Below, piece after piece: positions 24,571 through 33,960 of a stretch of 64,000 bases of DNA; within the stretch, counting starts at the first letter, position 1, and each line of letters starts with the position of its first letter. The stretch covers positions 372,001 to 436,000 of the forward strand of contig ALYF01000003.1 of assembly GCA_000293845.2 (NCBI GenBank), written 5' to 3'. Under the pieces are notes generated by a model. The model ran no database searches, was not told the DNA's origin, and saw only the letters and a list, made by a program, of their open reading frames with translations. This DNA is from an alpha proteobacterium IMCC14465. GTDB taxonomy: Bacteria > Pseudomonadota > Alphaproteobacteria > RS24. Made by a program: the position numbers and the translations under genes.

Positions 24571-25743
24571 ATGCGCGAAGATTTAGCTCAGATTGCAGAA
24601 ACATTACTCGATTATGCCGAGAATGGGGAAACATTTCAGACGGACAAAATCACAACTGTTCCCTCAGGTGTCTATACGGATGCGGATTTGTGGCAAAAAG
24701 AAATGGATACGGTTTTCAAAAAACTCCCTCTTGCATTGGCCGCAAGTGCTGAATTGCCAGAGCCGGGAAGTTATAAAGCAATGGAAGCTGTTGGTCTTCC
24801 CCTTCTCATTACGCGCGACAAGGACGGGCAGGTTCATGCCTTTTTGAATGTTTGCGCGCATCGTGGTGCTCCTGTTGCTGATGAGGGCTGTGGTCATAAA
24901 TCCAGATTTACCTGCAAATATCACGGCTGGACTTATACGAATGACGGCAAATTAATGGGCGTCGCCGAGGCGCACACATTTGGCGAGATTGACAAGTCAA
25001 CGCGCGGGCTGACTGCTTTGCCTTGTGAAGAAAAATCCGGGCTGATTTTTGTCACCCTGACCCCGGGTGCTGAAATGGATTTGGATGGATTTCTGGATGG
25101 CATGTTGGATGACCTCGATTATTATAATTTCAAGGATTGGGCTTATATTGGCCAAAGAGTGATTACTGGTGCGAATTGGAAGATTGCATTTGACGGATAT
25201 CTGGAGGGGTATCACTTCTCCTCTCTGCATCCTGAAAGCATCCACCCGCGCACTTATTCAAATCTGACCCATTATGAAAATTTCGGCCCGCATATGCGCA
25301 TCGGATTTGCGCAAACGGGGATTAAGGAAAAACTCGGCGCTGCGCCGAAAGAAAAATGGGGCGAGATGGAAAATAACGGATATGACTTTGTGCGTATCCT
25401 TTTCCCGAATGTATCGATTTTCCTCGCGCCTGAAATCACCCAGATTGCACAACTTTTTCCCGGGCCGACAGTTGACCAGAACCGTACGGTGCTGATGTTC
25501 TTCAGAAACGACCCACCCAAAGATGATGCCGACCGCGAAGGTTTGGAAGGTATGATGGACTGGCTGCGTCAGGTGGTGGAAGAAGAAGATTATATGGTAG
25601 GCGACCTTATTCAAAAAGGTCTGCAATCCGGCGCGCATGATGAGATTGTTCTTGGTAAAAATGAAAGAGGAAATCAGTTTTTCCACGAATGTCTGGCTTG
25701 GTATATGGCGAATGATCCGTCAAAACCAATGCCTCAAATATAA
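24571..25743 (+). CDS. Rieske ring-hydroxylating oxygenase alpha subunit
   Basis: A 390-residue oxygenase with Rieske ligands C95-x-H97 and C115-x2-H118, and iron ligands H215 and H220 in D-G-Y-L-E-G-Y-H-x4-H after N-W-K. It is short compared with the 440-470-residue enzymes elsewhere here, and clearly paralogous over its whole length to the oxygenase at 27407; both begin with a D-Y-x-E-N-G-x-T-F-Q-T-D-K segment. Its stop codon is followed by a partial copy of itself. First gene of the operon oxygenase, SDR, hydratase, oxygenase. No beta subunit nearby. Confidence 0.93.
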   Translation: MREDLAQIAETLLDYAENGETFQTDKITTVPSGVYTDADLWQKEMDTVFKKLPLALAASAELPEPGSYKAMEAVGLPLLITRDKDGQVHAFLNVCAHRGAPVADEGCGHKSRFTCKYHGWTYTNDGKLMGVAEAHTFGEIDKSTRGLTALPCEEKSGLIFVTLTPGAEMDLDGFLDGMLDDLDYYNFKDWAYIGQRVITGANWKIAFDGYLEGYHFSSLHPESIHPRTYSNLTHYENFGPHMRIGFAQTGIKEKLGAAPKEKWGEMENNGYDFVRILFPNVSIFLAPEITQIAQLFPGPTVDQNRTVLMFFRNDPPKDDADREGLEGMMDWLRQVVEEEDYMVGDLIQKGLQSGAHDEIVLGKNERGNQFFHECLAWYMANDPSKPMPQI

Positions 25744-25760
25744 GGCCCCAAATATAAGCT
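25735..25760. repeat. Duplicated stop-codon segment
   Basis: CAAATATAAG occurs at 25735-25744 and again at 25749-25758, a 14-base period. The first copy includes the oxygenase stop codon. Same kind of event as at 21022 and 50375, but smaller and out of frame. Confidence 0.6.
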
Positions 25761-25813
25761 AAAGATAAGCATCAGATAACACTTTTAAATTTAACCAACT
25801 GGCAGGAAAAATT

Positions 25814-26560
25814 ATGGAAAGACTCAAAGACAAAGTTGCAATCGTTACCGGGGCAGCAGATGGCATGGGTGAAGCCATAGTCAAACTCTTTGCCGCCGAG
25901 GGCGCGCAAGTTCTTGGTGTGGATTTAAATGCTGAGAAATTAAATGCTGCTCATAATAGTGGGACGAATTCCATCAAGCTGATGGATATCGACGTCACGG
26001 CAGATGATGCTGATGAGAAAATTATCGGCGAAACGCTTTCCGCCTTTGGCGCGGCAGATATTCTGGTTAATTGCGCGGGTGTTGTCGAATATGAAAATAC
26101 GGAAATCATGCGCGACGATAACTGGCAGCGCACGATGGATGTGAATCTGAATGCTGTGTTTCGTCTATGTCGGCGTGTTATTCCAGAAATGCGCAAGCGC
26201 GGTGGTGGCAGAATCGTTAATATCGCGTCGATTAATGCTTATGTTGTGGCACCCGGTTTGGCTGCTTATGCGGCCTCTAAACATGCGATAGCCGGTTTGA
26301 CTAAAACCATGGCAGTAGAGCTTGGGCCGGATGAAATTACGGCGAATTTTATTAGCCCCGGCGCGATTCTGACGGGCATGACCCGCCCGCTTATGGATGA
26401 CCCAGAGACGAAAGCCTTGTTTGAAAGCTTTTCGGTTCTGCCGCGCATGGGCATGCCTGAAGATATTGCAAATGGCGCCTTGTTTTTGGCTTCTGAGGAA
26501 GCATCCTTTATTACCGGTCAAGGCATTACCATTGATGGTGGCTTCTTGGCGAAAGTATAG
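25814..26560 (+). CDS. SDR family NAD(P)-dependent dehydrogenase
   Basis: A 248-residue SDR with T-G-A-A-D-G-M-G (12-19), D37 (NAD preference likely), N-C-A-G, S139, Y152 and K156. It belongs with the SDRs at 20297 and 49631 by its A-S-K-H-A and P-G-A-I segments. Placed between two paralogous oxygenases, it probably oxidises the hydroxyl group one of them installs, or a diol; this is inference from position. Confidence 0.9.
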   Translation: MERLKDKVAIVTGAADGMGEAIVKLFAAEGAQVLGVDLNAEKLNAAHNSGTNSIKLMDIDVTADDADEKIIGETLSAFGAADILVNCAGVVEYENTEIMRDDNWQRTMDVNLNAVFRLCRRVIPEMRKRGGGRIVNIASINAYVVAPGLAAYAASKHAIAGLTKTMAVELGPDEITANFISPGAILTGMTRPLMDDPETKALFESFSVLPRMGMPEDIANGALFLASEEASFITGQGITIDGGFLAKV

Positions 26561-26568
26561 CACCAATC

Positions 26569-27402
26569 GTGCGTAAAAATTTATCTATTAAAACAGACGA
26601 TGTGTTAACGCCCAGCATGGTCGCACGGCTCTATGCGACGATGGATTGGGCTGTGCCTGAAAACGGGCTGACGCTTGGAGCGCCGTCACCCCTCAATAGC
26701 TATTTGATGCTATGCCTCGATATCCTCAAGAACGATCAGTTGCGACCGGATGGTTTGGCTTATGAGGATGAGGCCCTGCCATTTATTGATTTACCGCGAC
26801 GGGTTTGGGGTGGAGGAAGTTTGAGATTTATTAATCCTCTTCGTATTGGTGACAAGGTCAGCAGAACAACCAAAATCGTCGATCAGAAAAATAAGTCAGG
26901 CTCGTTGGGCGAGATGATATTTGTCGATTTGATGAATGATTATTATGTGGATGGGTCGCATTGTTTGAGTGAGGCACTCACACTTATATATTTACCGGAG
27001 CGTTCAGAGGTGAAAGAAGTTGCCGAGAAACCTGCTGTGCCGCGCCCGGCATGTGACTACGCGCAAGCTGTGCGTTTTTCCCCGCATCAGCTGTTTCGCT
27101 TTTCTGCGATTACTTTTAATTCACACCGGATACATTTTGACCCGCGGCATGCGCAAAAAGTTGAAGCCTATCCCGACCAAGTCGTTCACGGGCCTATTCA
27201 GACCAGCATTGTTTTAAATTGCTGGCAGACCCACAATCCGGACAAAACTTTAAAAAATATCAAATTACGCTGTAGCGGCTCAGCCATGGTTAATGAGACA
27301 CTTCATGTTCAAGGTGTTCGGCATGAAGACGGCGATGCTTTGGCGGTTTATAATGATAAGGGTGAGGAGCTTTTTACAGCTCAAGTGGTAGAGGCGGAGT
27401 AA
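26569..27402 (+). CDS. Double hot-dog dehydratase/hydratase (HTD2-like, MaoC family)
   Basis: A 277-residue two-domain hot-dog protein. The N-terminal domain resembles the FAS1-type dehydratase half (R-R-V-W-G-G-G and a L-R-I-G-D-K-V strand). The C-terminal domain has R-F-S-A-I-T-F-N-S-H-R-I-H-F-D (about 178-192) and V-V-H-G-P, the signature of mesaconyl-CoA/3-hydroxyacyl dehydratase proteins. It likely hydrates or dehydrates an acyl-CoA thioester. The start is GTG 26569, nine bases after the SDR stop, and it ends four bases before the next oxygenase, so it is inside one operon. Confidence 0.88.
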   Translation: MRKNLSIKTDDVLTPSMVARLYATMDWAVPENGLTLGAPSPLNSYLMLCLDILKNDQLRPDGLAYEDEALPFIDLPRRVWGGGSLRFINPLRIGDKVSRTTKIVDQKNKSGSLGEMIFVDLMNDYYVDGSHCLSEALTLIYLPERSEVKEVAEKPAVPRPACDYAQAVRFSPHQLFRFSAITFNSHRIHFDPRHAQKVEAYPDQVVHGPIQTSIVLNCWQTHNPDKTLKNIKLRCSGSAMVNETLHVQGVRHEDGDALAVYNDKGEELFTAQVVEAE

Positions 27403-27406
27403 TACA

Positions 27407-28621
27407 ATGTCTGATTTGGATGATGTAAAAGTAAAAACCAGAAAATCATACGCCGAGTCTGCGAAGGCCATGCTCGATTATGTTGAGAACGGCAAGACGT
27501 TCCAGACAGATAAAATCATCACATTACCGACCTCAATTTTTACCGATGCTGGCAGGTGGGAAAAAGAGATGTCAGCAATTTTTGAGAAACTTCCACTTTG
27601 TCTTGCAACGACTGCAGAGCTTCGCGACATTGGAGACTATAAAGCTGCCGATATGCTCGGCAAGCCGATAATGATGGTGCGTGGTAAGGATAGTAAAGTT
27701 CGTGCTTTTTTAAATGTATGCGTCCATCGTGGTGCTCCGGTGGTTGCTGAAGGGTGTGGCCATGTGCGGCGCATGAGTTGCAAGTATCATGGCTGGACTT
27801 ACGACCTTGACGGCAAACTTATCGGTGTGGCTGATGCACATACTTTCGGCGATATAGACAAATCTGCCAAGGGGCTGAGGGAGCTACCTTGCGAAGAAAA
27901 AAACGGGCTAATATTTGTCTGCCTTACGCCAGAGCAGACATTTAACCTTGAGGGGTTTTTCAAAGGTTTTCTGGATGATTTTGAAGAGCTTGGGTTTGCT
28001 GACTGGCATTTTCTCGGAAGCCGCGTGCTCACGGGCGCGAATTGGAAAATTGCCTTTGACGGTTATATGGAAGCATATCATTTCGCAGCTTTACACCCCA
28101 AAACTGTTGCGCCTCGCACACCGTCAAATATTGCTCACTATCAGGCTTTTGGCCCTCATTTACGGATTGGATTCCCGCAAGTTAATATTAGCAAGCATTT
28201 AAACGCCGTACCATCGGCACAATGGGGGGAGATGGAACATAAGGGTTTTGATTTTATTAGAATTCTATTCCCCAACGTTTCGGTTTTTGTGGCGAATAAA
28301 ATCACTCAACTGGCTCAGCTTTTTCCGGGCCCAACGCCGGATAAAAATATTACCGTTTTAAATTATTTCACCCGTAAGCCGCCGCCTGATTCAGAGGCAC
28401 AAGAGTCGCTAGAGGGAATGATGGACTTCCTCTACAAGGTTGTGCGTGACGAAGATTATTGGGTTGGCAACCATATACAGACCGGTGTGGCATCGGGTGC
28501 GCATGATACGGTGATTTTTGGCAAAAACGAGCGCGGCAACCAATTTTTCCATGAATATGTAGATTGGTATTTGGGTCTGCGCCCTGATGAACCAAGCTTA
28601 TCTGGAGCTACCGGAACCTAA
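27407..28621 (+). CDS. Rieske ring-hydroxylating oxygenase alpha subunit
   Basis: A 404-residue oxygenase; Rieske ligands C105-x-H107 and C125-x2-H128, iron ligands H225 and H230 (D-G-Y-M-E-A-Y-H-x4-H). It is a close paralogue of the enzyme at 24571, with a ten-residue longer N-terminus and colinear motifs throughout. The two may be alternative enzymes for related substrates or may assemble together; hetero-oligomers are only a possibility. Last gene of its operon; the stop codon overlaps the convergent SnoaL-like gene by four bases. Confidence 0.93.
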   Translation: MSDLDDVKVKTRKSYAESAKAMLDYVENGKTFQTDKIITLPTSIFTDAGRWEKEMSAIFEKLPLCLATTAELRDIGDYKAADMLGKPIMMVRGKDSKVRAFLNVCVHRGAPVVAEGCGHVRRMSCKYHGWTYDLDGKLIGVADAHTFGDIDKSAKGLRELPCEEKNGLIFVCLTPEQTFNLEGFFKGFLDDFEELGFADWHFLGSRVLTGANWKIAFDGYMEAYHFAALHPKTVAPRTPSNIAHYQAFGPHLRIGFPQVNISKHLNAVPSAQWGEMEHKGFDFIRILFPNVSVFVANKITQLAQLFPGPTPDKNITVLNYFTRKPPPDSEAQESLEGMMDFLYKVVRDEDYWVGNHIQTGVASGAHDTVIFGKNERGNQFFHEYVDWYLGLRPDEPSLSGATGT

Positions 28622-29061
28622 TAAGTAAAAGGTCGGTCTGGCTCGACAAATGGCGTGTCATCGCCCCATAAAGCCCGGTCTGCTAGTGCCGTATCCTGGA
28701 ATTCAATCAGGCGGCGAATTTTATTATCCTGAAAACTAAACATATGGGCATAGGTTTGGTCGTAGCGCTCGCCATTTGCGGATGTGCCCTCAGCTTCACA
28801 AATTACGACAATCCAGTTTTCATCTTCACACATGATTTTAAAATTTTTACAAAATGTGAAGTCTTCAAGATTAAGTTTGCCCACAACGGTTGGGAAAACC
28901 TCGTTTAAGACTTTTTCGCGCCCGTAAGTGCCGCTGAGAACACCGCGCTTCGCTGGGACGGACACTTCATAATCGTCATGGATAATGGATTGATATAAAT
29001 CCATATCGCCTGAAATGATTGCCTCATAAAAACTGTTAACAAGCTCTCTTGGTGTCGTCAT
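28618..29061 (-). CDS. SnoaL-like protein
   Basis: A 147-residue NTF2-fold protein. N-terminal helix with F-Y-E-A-I-I-S-G-D-M-D, then H-D-D-Y-E-V-S-V-P, G-R-E-K-V-L-N-E, a central I-V-V-I-C-E-A-E-G-T strand and the late H-M-F-S-F-Q-D-N-K-I-R-R-L-I-E strand. ATG 29061 has a GGAGGG site at 29067-29072, so I start there. Last gene of the leftward MFS-NmrA-ligase-SnoaL operon. Possible isomerase or dehydratase; not proven. Confidence 0.78.
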   Translation of the reverse strand: MTTPRELVNSFYEAIISGDMDLYQSIIHDDYEVSVPAKRGVLSGTYGREKVLNEVFPTVVGKLNLEDFTFCKNFKIMCEDENWIVVICEAEGTSANGERYDQTYAHMFSFQDNKIRRLIEFQDTALADRALWGDDTPFVEPDRPFTY

Positions 29062-29075
29062 ATTACCCTCCAAAA

Positions 29076-30614
29076 TTAATTCTGCTCACGGAGAAGACGT
29101 TTCAAAATCTTTCCGGTTGGTGCTTTGGGAAGCTCATCAATAAATTCAACAAATTTAGGCTTTTGATAAGATGCCAAATTCTTTTTAGCTTCATCAATAA
29201 TCTCCTGTTCGGAGGCTTGTGTCTCTGGTTTTAACACCACATAAGCCTTAACCGACTCGCCCCATTCATCATCAGGAATGCCAATTACGGCAGTTTCGAG
29301 AACTGCAGGGTGCTTGCAGATAGCTTCCTCAACTTGAACGGAATAAATATTTTCCCCGCCGGAGATAATCATATCCTTGGCGCGGTCTTTGATGAAAACA
29401 TAATGCTCACTATCCATGGTCGCTATATCGCCGGTCCACATCCAGCCATCCTTGATGGTGTTGGCGGTCAGGTCATCTCGCTGATAATAACCGAGCATAT
29501 TGGCTGGCGACCGGACGATAATCTCGCCGGGTGTTTCGCCGTCCAGTGGCACATCATTGCCCAATTCGTCGACAACCCGAACCGTTGTGACAAAACCTTC
29601 CCGCCCGCAAGACAGGAGACGTTCGGTATTTTCACCATTCACGACGGCTTTAATATGGTCTTCATGTGAGAGGAAGGTCATTGTCGTGCCTTCGGTTTGC
29701 CCATAACCCTGAATGATGCGGCAAGGCAATTTCTCAACCACTTCTTTAATCACACGCGATGGCATCGGCCCACCACCATATTGGACGCATTGCAGGCTCG
29801 ACAAATCGTATTTCTCAAAGCCTTCAACAGCCATCATCCAGTTCAACATGGTTGTGATGCCAAGAAAGCCGGAGACTCGTTCGGTTTCAATCAGGCGAAG
29901 CGCGAGTTCCGCGTCAAAATTCATCAACACGACCGGACACCCATGAGCCGTATAATTGACTGCGAGCAGGACCGGAATATGGAACATCTGACCGGTGAGC
30001 ATATAAACGCTGTTCGGGCCAATGCCTTCGGCAACGGTCTGGTTCAGCATGCCGAAATAGGCAGATAGATGCGAATGAAGCGCGCCTTTGGACTCGCCGG
30101 TAGTGCCGCCGGTGTAAAGAATAAAAAGCGGGTCATCGCCGCCAACAGTCCAGTTCGGCTTTGGCTCATTATTGCTGGCCGGTTCAATGGCGGTATAAAA
30201 TGAGTTGTCAGACTCTGGCCCAAAGCCCAGCCAATGCCCGATATTATTATCTGTGCTTTTGACATGTGCGACCGTGTCGGAAAATTGCCCCTGATAGATA
30301 AAGACTTTCGGGTCCCCATTAGACATGATTTTGGCGATTTCCTGATCTGCCAGTCGCCAGTTAAGCGTCTGCAGAATAGCGCCGGTTTTGGCGCAGGCAA
30401 AAAACAGGGCAAAATATTCAACACAATTTTGCGACAGAATGGATACTCTGTCGCCCTTGTTCACCCCTGAGGCCAGAAAGGTATTGGCAATTTTATTGAC
30501 CAGATTATTGAGCTCAGAAAAGGTCACTCTTTTATCATTTGGTTGGTCGTAAACCGCCAGCTTATTAGCTTTTAAGTTTGCCTGTTTGGTAGCGATATTC
30601 CCAATATTAATCAT
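29076..30614 (-). CDS. AMP-dependent acyl-CoA synthetase/ligase
   Basis: A 512-residue adenylate-forming enzyme with L-Y-T-G-G-T-T-G-E-S-K-G (about 165-176; the serine of the usual S-G-T-T is glycine), W-T-G-D-I, D-R-A-K-D-M-I-I-S-G-G-E-N-I and the C-terminal catalytic lysine in P-T-G-K-I-L. It overlaps the upstream NmrA-like gene by eight bases, a sign of translational coupling. Likely activates an aliphatic or aromatic acid; substrate unknown. Confidence 0.92.
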   Translation of the reverse strand: MINIGNIATKQANLKANKLAVYDQPNDKRVTFSELNNLVNKIANTFLASGVNKGDRVSILSQNCVEYFALFFACAKTGAILQTLNWRLADQEIAKIMSNGDPKVFIYQGQFSDTVAHVKSTDNNIGHWLGFGPESDNSFYTAIEPASNNEPKPNWTVGGDDPLFILYTGGTTGESKGALHSHLSAYFGMLNQTVAEGIGPNSVYMLTGQMFHIPVLLAVNYTAHGCPVVLMNFDAELALRLIETERVSGFLGITTMLNWMMAVEGFEKYDLSSLQCVQYGGGPMPSRVIKEVVEKLPCRIIQGYGQTEGTTMTFLSHEDHIKAVVNGENTERLLSCGREGFVTTVRVVDELGNDVPLDGETPGEIIVRSPANMLGYYQRDDLTANTIKDGWMWTGDIATMDSEHYVFIKDRAKDMIISGGENIYSVQVEEAICKHPAVLETAVIGIPDDEWGESVKAYVVLKPETQASEQEIIDEAKKNLASYQKPKFVEFIDELPKAPTGKILKRLLREQN

Positions 30615-31527
30615 CTTTAACCCAGTCTATTTTTTGAACCCATTGTGAAAAGTCTGTCATTTGAATGCCTAATTTATCAATTAGTGGTTTCATGTCCACC
30701 TTGAAAGGTTCTACAGGCGAGGTGTTGTACCAGGTGTAAACTTTCACCAATTCATTTGAAATCTTTTTTGCATCAAAAGTGTTTTTATCAGCAAATAGGT
30801 CCGCCATAATTTTCCCGAATTCGTGAATCGGCATGGACTGAAAGTCAATTTGCCGTCCGAGTGTCGTCGAAAGATGGCGCGCGACGTCAGCGCCTTTCAA
30901 AGTTTCTGGTCCACCAATAGTTATTTCGTGACCGTCAAATTGATCATGTTTTGTCAGAGCCAGCATAATATGGGCGACATCGCGAAGACATATCCATGAG
31001 ACCTCAAGATTTTCATGATGCGGGTAGCGAAAAATATTCTGTTCTTTAATTCCCGGCAATGTCCATGCTGTCAGAAGGTTATCCATATAGATGACTGGCT
31101 TGACCGTCACATAAGGGCGACCGGATTGCTTCAACCGTCCAATCATTTTACGGCGGACGCGTGGCGCCTGAAATTCTATGTCACCTTCAGCAACATACAT
31201 GCTGGTGTTAAATATGATTTTCTTTAATGCTGTATCCTCAGATACATTAATGAGGTTATCAAACATGGCAAGCAGCTTGCCCTCATCGTTAAAGGAGGAA
31301 GATGGCATGTTGATTAAAAGATAATCCACCCCTTCCAAGATGCGCATAACATCTGATTTGACTGCGAGGTCTGCCTTGTGCCAGCTAATTTTTTCACTGT
31401 TTAATTTTGTCTGACGGCTTTCCGAGCGTGACCGACCGACAGCCACGACTTCATAACCTTTTTCAAGACCGGCAATAACTTGTTCGTAGCCTTGTTGACC
31501 CGTCCCGCCAATGACACAAATTCTCAT
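30607..31527 (-). CDS. NmrA-like NAD(P)-binding protein
   Basis: A 306-residue atypical/extended SDR. It begins M-R-I-C-V-I-G-G-T-G-Q-Q-G-Y, the NmrA-type dinucleotide motif, has R31 after the second strand suited to NADP, and lacks an obvious Y-x3-K at the usual place (M-Y-V-A-E-G near 160). Family members are redox sensors or reductases such as isoflavone reductases and quinone reductases. It shares one base with the MFS gene upstream and eight with the ligase downstream, so it works in that pathway. Confidence 0.82.
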   Translation of the reverse strand: MRICVIGGTGQQGYEQVIAGLEKGYEVVAVGRSRSESRQTKLNSEKISWHKADLAVKSDVMRILEGVDYLLINMPSSSFNDEGKLLAMFDNLINVSEDTALKKIIFNTSMYVAEGDIEFQAPRVRRKMIGRLKQSGRPYVTVKPVIYMDNLLTAWTLPGIKEQNIFRYPHHENLEVSWICLRDVAHIMLALTKHDQFDGHEITIGGPETLKGADVARHLSTTLGRQIDFQSMPIHEFGKIMADLFADKNTFDAKKISNELVKVYTWYNTSPVEPFKVDMKPLIDKLGIQMTDFSQWVQKIDWVKDD

Positions 31528-32861
31528 TATTTTTCCGCTTCGGTAATGTCCAGCAGGTCACGATAACCGTTAAGGTAAATGACCAGAGCAATCGGGGCAG
31601 ACACCAGCCCGAGCAAACCCATGGACATGCCGACACTCATCGGATCCTTGAAAATATTTTCCGTAAAAAAGGCAACAAAAGTCGGCCCCAGCCCCATGCC
31701 CATAACATTACCTGTGACCACAAAGATGCCCGCTACCAGCCCCCGCATTTTGTTTGGCGATATGGTCTGTAATGTCACCGCTAATTGTGGCAATGGAATG
31801 GTCACAAAAAAGCTCGCTAATGCGAGGAAGATTAGACAGCTCATCCCGTCTTTTTGCAGACCGGCGATGAATAAAAATAATGCCGTAAGCACCGTGCTCA
31901 TCATCAGCATAAGTAGGGGATAGCCTTTGAGGTTGAGATTATTCATCACGTGCGCAACAAGTGGTGAGGATAAAACCCCGAGGCTCCCCGTAACCAGCGC
32001 CACGATGCCATAGACTCGCCCTGCATAAGAAATATCCCATTCATGAACACGTATGAGCAATGTGGGTGACCAAGCTTGAATACTGTAAAGCATGATAATT
32101 AGAAAAGGTGATCCGCCAAGAAAGGCCAGATAGACTTTCCAATTTTTTTTCATAAAGCCGATGGCTTCTGATAAAGGCATGGCCTCTTCAGTCTGTGTTT
32201 CTGTTGCGGTTCTTGGAGGCTCCTTGATGCAGGAATATATTAACGCAAAAAGAATTCCTGGCGCACCGCAAATGATTAATGTGATCTGCCATGGCTGCAG
32301 TGTGCCTATAATTGGCAGCTCAATAGGTGGTGAGGATTGTGATATTTCAATAACCTGTGCCCCTGCAATTAAAGCGATACCAGCGCCTAAATAAGGTGCC
32401 ATTGAAAATATACTCATGGCTAAGGCAAGTTGCGACTTGTTAAAAATATCTGGAAACATTGACCAAACGGCCGGGGTAAGAGCCGCTTCTCCGGCGCCAA
32501 CCAACCCACGAGCCATGGCAAGTTGCGTGTAATTGCCCGAGAGGCCGGCGGCCATGGTGGCGATGCTCCAAACGAGAATACCACTAATGATGACATAGAT
32601 ACGTGAAAACACATCTACCAGTCGGCCAATTGGAATGCTCAGAAGCACATAAGGAATAACAAAGATTAGGCCTTGCAAATAGCTGATTTGCACATCTGTG
32701 AGGTCCATATCATCTTTAATCGGTTCAACCAGAAGGTTTATGACTTGCCTGTCTACAAATGAGAATGTGTAAGTCAGGGTAAATAAAACCAGAAGTGACC
32801 AAGCGTAAAACCCCTTTGAGGTTTGCTCTTTTATATCGGATGTCATCACATGCGCTTTCAT
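31527..32861 (-). CDS. MFS transporter (spinster-like)
   Basis: A roughly 444-residue inner-membrane transporter with about twelve hydrophobic segments. The first loop has F-V-D-R-Q-V-I-N-L-L, and S-I-P-I-G-R-L-V-D-V-F-S-R (about 77-89) is the conserved cytoplasmic loop of the superfamily. G-A-G-E-A-A-L-T-P near residue 119 is typical of the spinster group of alphaproteobacteria. Start is uncertain: ATG 32861 or ATG 32846; neither has a strong ribosome site. First gene of a four-gene operon, divergent from the LysR gene, so probably the uptake or export route for that pathway's compound. Confidence 0.9.
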   Translation of the reverse strand: MKAHVMTSDIKEQTSKGFYAWSLLVLFTLTYTFSFVDRQVINLLVEPIKDDMDLTDVQISYLQGLIFVIPYVLLSIPIGRLVDVFSRIYVIISGILVWSIATMAAGLSGNYTQLAMARGLVGAGEAALTPAVWSMFPDIFNKSQLALAMSIFSMAPYLGAGIALIAGAQVIEISQSSPPIELPIIGTLQPWQITLIICGAPGILFALIYSCIKEPPRTATETQTEEAMPLSEAIGFMKKNWKVYLAFLGGSPFLIIMLYSIQAWSPTLLIRVHEWDISYAGRVYGIVALVTGSLGVLSSPLVAHVMNNLNLKGYPLLMLMMSTVLTALFLFIAGLQKDGMSCLIFLALASFFVTIPLPQLAVTLQTISPNKMRGLVAGIFVVTGNVMGMGLGPTFVAFFTENIFKDPMSVGMSMGLLGLVSAPIALVIYLNGYRDLLDITEAEK

Positions 32862-32914
32862 CAAAAAAACAAAATCAAAGCTCCGACAAATTCTCGTCAG
32901 TTACAAGCCTCATT

Positions 32915-32939
32915 TTTAGGATAGCTAAATTATCCTAAA
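32915..32939. promoter_or_regulatory. LysR operator between MFS operon and lysR-type gene
   Basis: TTTAGGATA (32915-32923) and TATCCTAAA (32931-32939) form a perfect nine-base inverted repeat with a seven-base spacer. It lies midway in the 146-base divergent region, the normal place for a LysR-type binding site that activates the catabolic operon and represses its own gene. A further TCCTAA half-site touches the regulator start at 33003-33008. Confidence 0.7.
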
Positions 32940-33007
32940 TTTTTCTGTCTGAAGTTGATTGCTGTTTTATTCTTGATAGGAGCTGAGGGGGGCAATAGGG
33001 TGTCCTA

Positions 33008-33931
33008 ATGATTACGTTTAAAGAGTTAAAATACGTCACGCTTGTCAATAAGTATAAAAATTTCAGTCAAGCAGCTAAGCATGCCGGTATTTCTCAACCT
33101 GCCTTGAGCATGGCAATTTCGAAGTTAGAAGAGAAACTCGATATTATTCTTTTTTATCGCGATACGAATGGCATGGTGCGCTCAAATATTTTTAGTGAAT
33201 TTTTATCAGAGGAAGGCGCGCATATTATTCAGGATGTGGATGGTGTGCTGCTGCGCTTAAAAAGTATTACGGAAAAACGCGTCGGTAATGTTGTTTTCGG
33301 TGTTGGGAATATTATTGCTGATAGCTTGCTCCCTACGGCACTCAAAAATTTTTGTCTGCAGCATGATGGCATTTACCCTAACTTTATAAATGGCTATTGG
33401 TATGAGTTGCGCGAAAAATTATTGCGTCAGGAAATTAACTTTTTTGTTACGGCTAATCATTTGGACGCTCATGATGACAAATTATCCCAACAGGATTTTA
33501 TGAGCCTCAGGGTGAATTTCTATGCCCGTGCAGACCATCCCTTGACACATCTCAAAGAGGTCACTTGTAAGGATTTAATCGAATACCCTGTTATCACTTA
33601 TCACACAGTGAGTTCAAAAAAACTCATCTTTGAGAAATTGGATACGCAACAACAAATTAATAAATTTGAGAAAAACTTTCCTGCCGGGCGGCTGGAGAGC
33701 GTGAAGCTTGCCATACCCATTATTTCCGGTTCAGATTATCTTGTAATGGCGCCTGAGAGGTTTTTTCAAGCTGAATTGAAAAGTGGTGAGTTTAATATCA
33801 TTGACGTCAGTGATTTTGATTTACTCCTTAAGCTTAAACTCGTGACCCGAACAAAAGAAATCTTGTCACCATTAGAAAGTGAGATGGTCGCATGTCTTGA
33901 AGTAGCGCGAGATAATTTTCTGTCTACTTAA
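33008..33931 (+). CDS. LysR-family transcriptional regulator
   Basis: A 307-residue LysR-type protein. The N-terminal winged helix-turn-helix covers about residues 1-60 (F-S-Q-A-A-K-H-A-G-I-S-Q-P-A-L-S-M-A-I), followed by the substrate-binding domain. It is divergent from the MFS-NmrA-ligase-SnoaL operon and next to the operator at 32915, so it most likely controls that operon and itself in response to a pathway intermediate. The gene region appears richer in A/T than most neighbours by eye. Confidence 0.9.
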   Translation: MITFKELKYVTLVNKYKNFSQAAKHAGISQPALSMAISKLEEKLDIILFYRDTNGMVRSNIFSEFLSEEGAHIIQDVDGVLLRLKSITEKRVGNVVFGVGNIIADSLLPTALKNFCLQHDGIYPNFINGYWYELREKLLRQEINFFVTANHLDAHDDKLSQQDFMSLRVNFYARADHPLTHLKEVTCKDLIEYPVITYHTVSSKKLIFEKLDTQQQINKFEKNFPAGRLESVKLAIPIISGSDYLVMAPERFFQAELKSGEFNIIDVSDFDLLLKLKLVTRTKEILSPLESEMVACLEVARDNFLST

Positions 33932-33960
33932 GTTATCTTCAGTTTTTTCGGAAATTCAGG

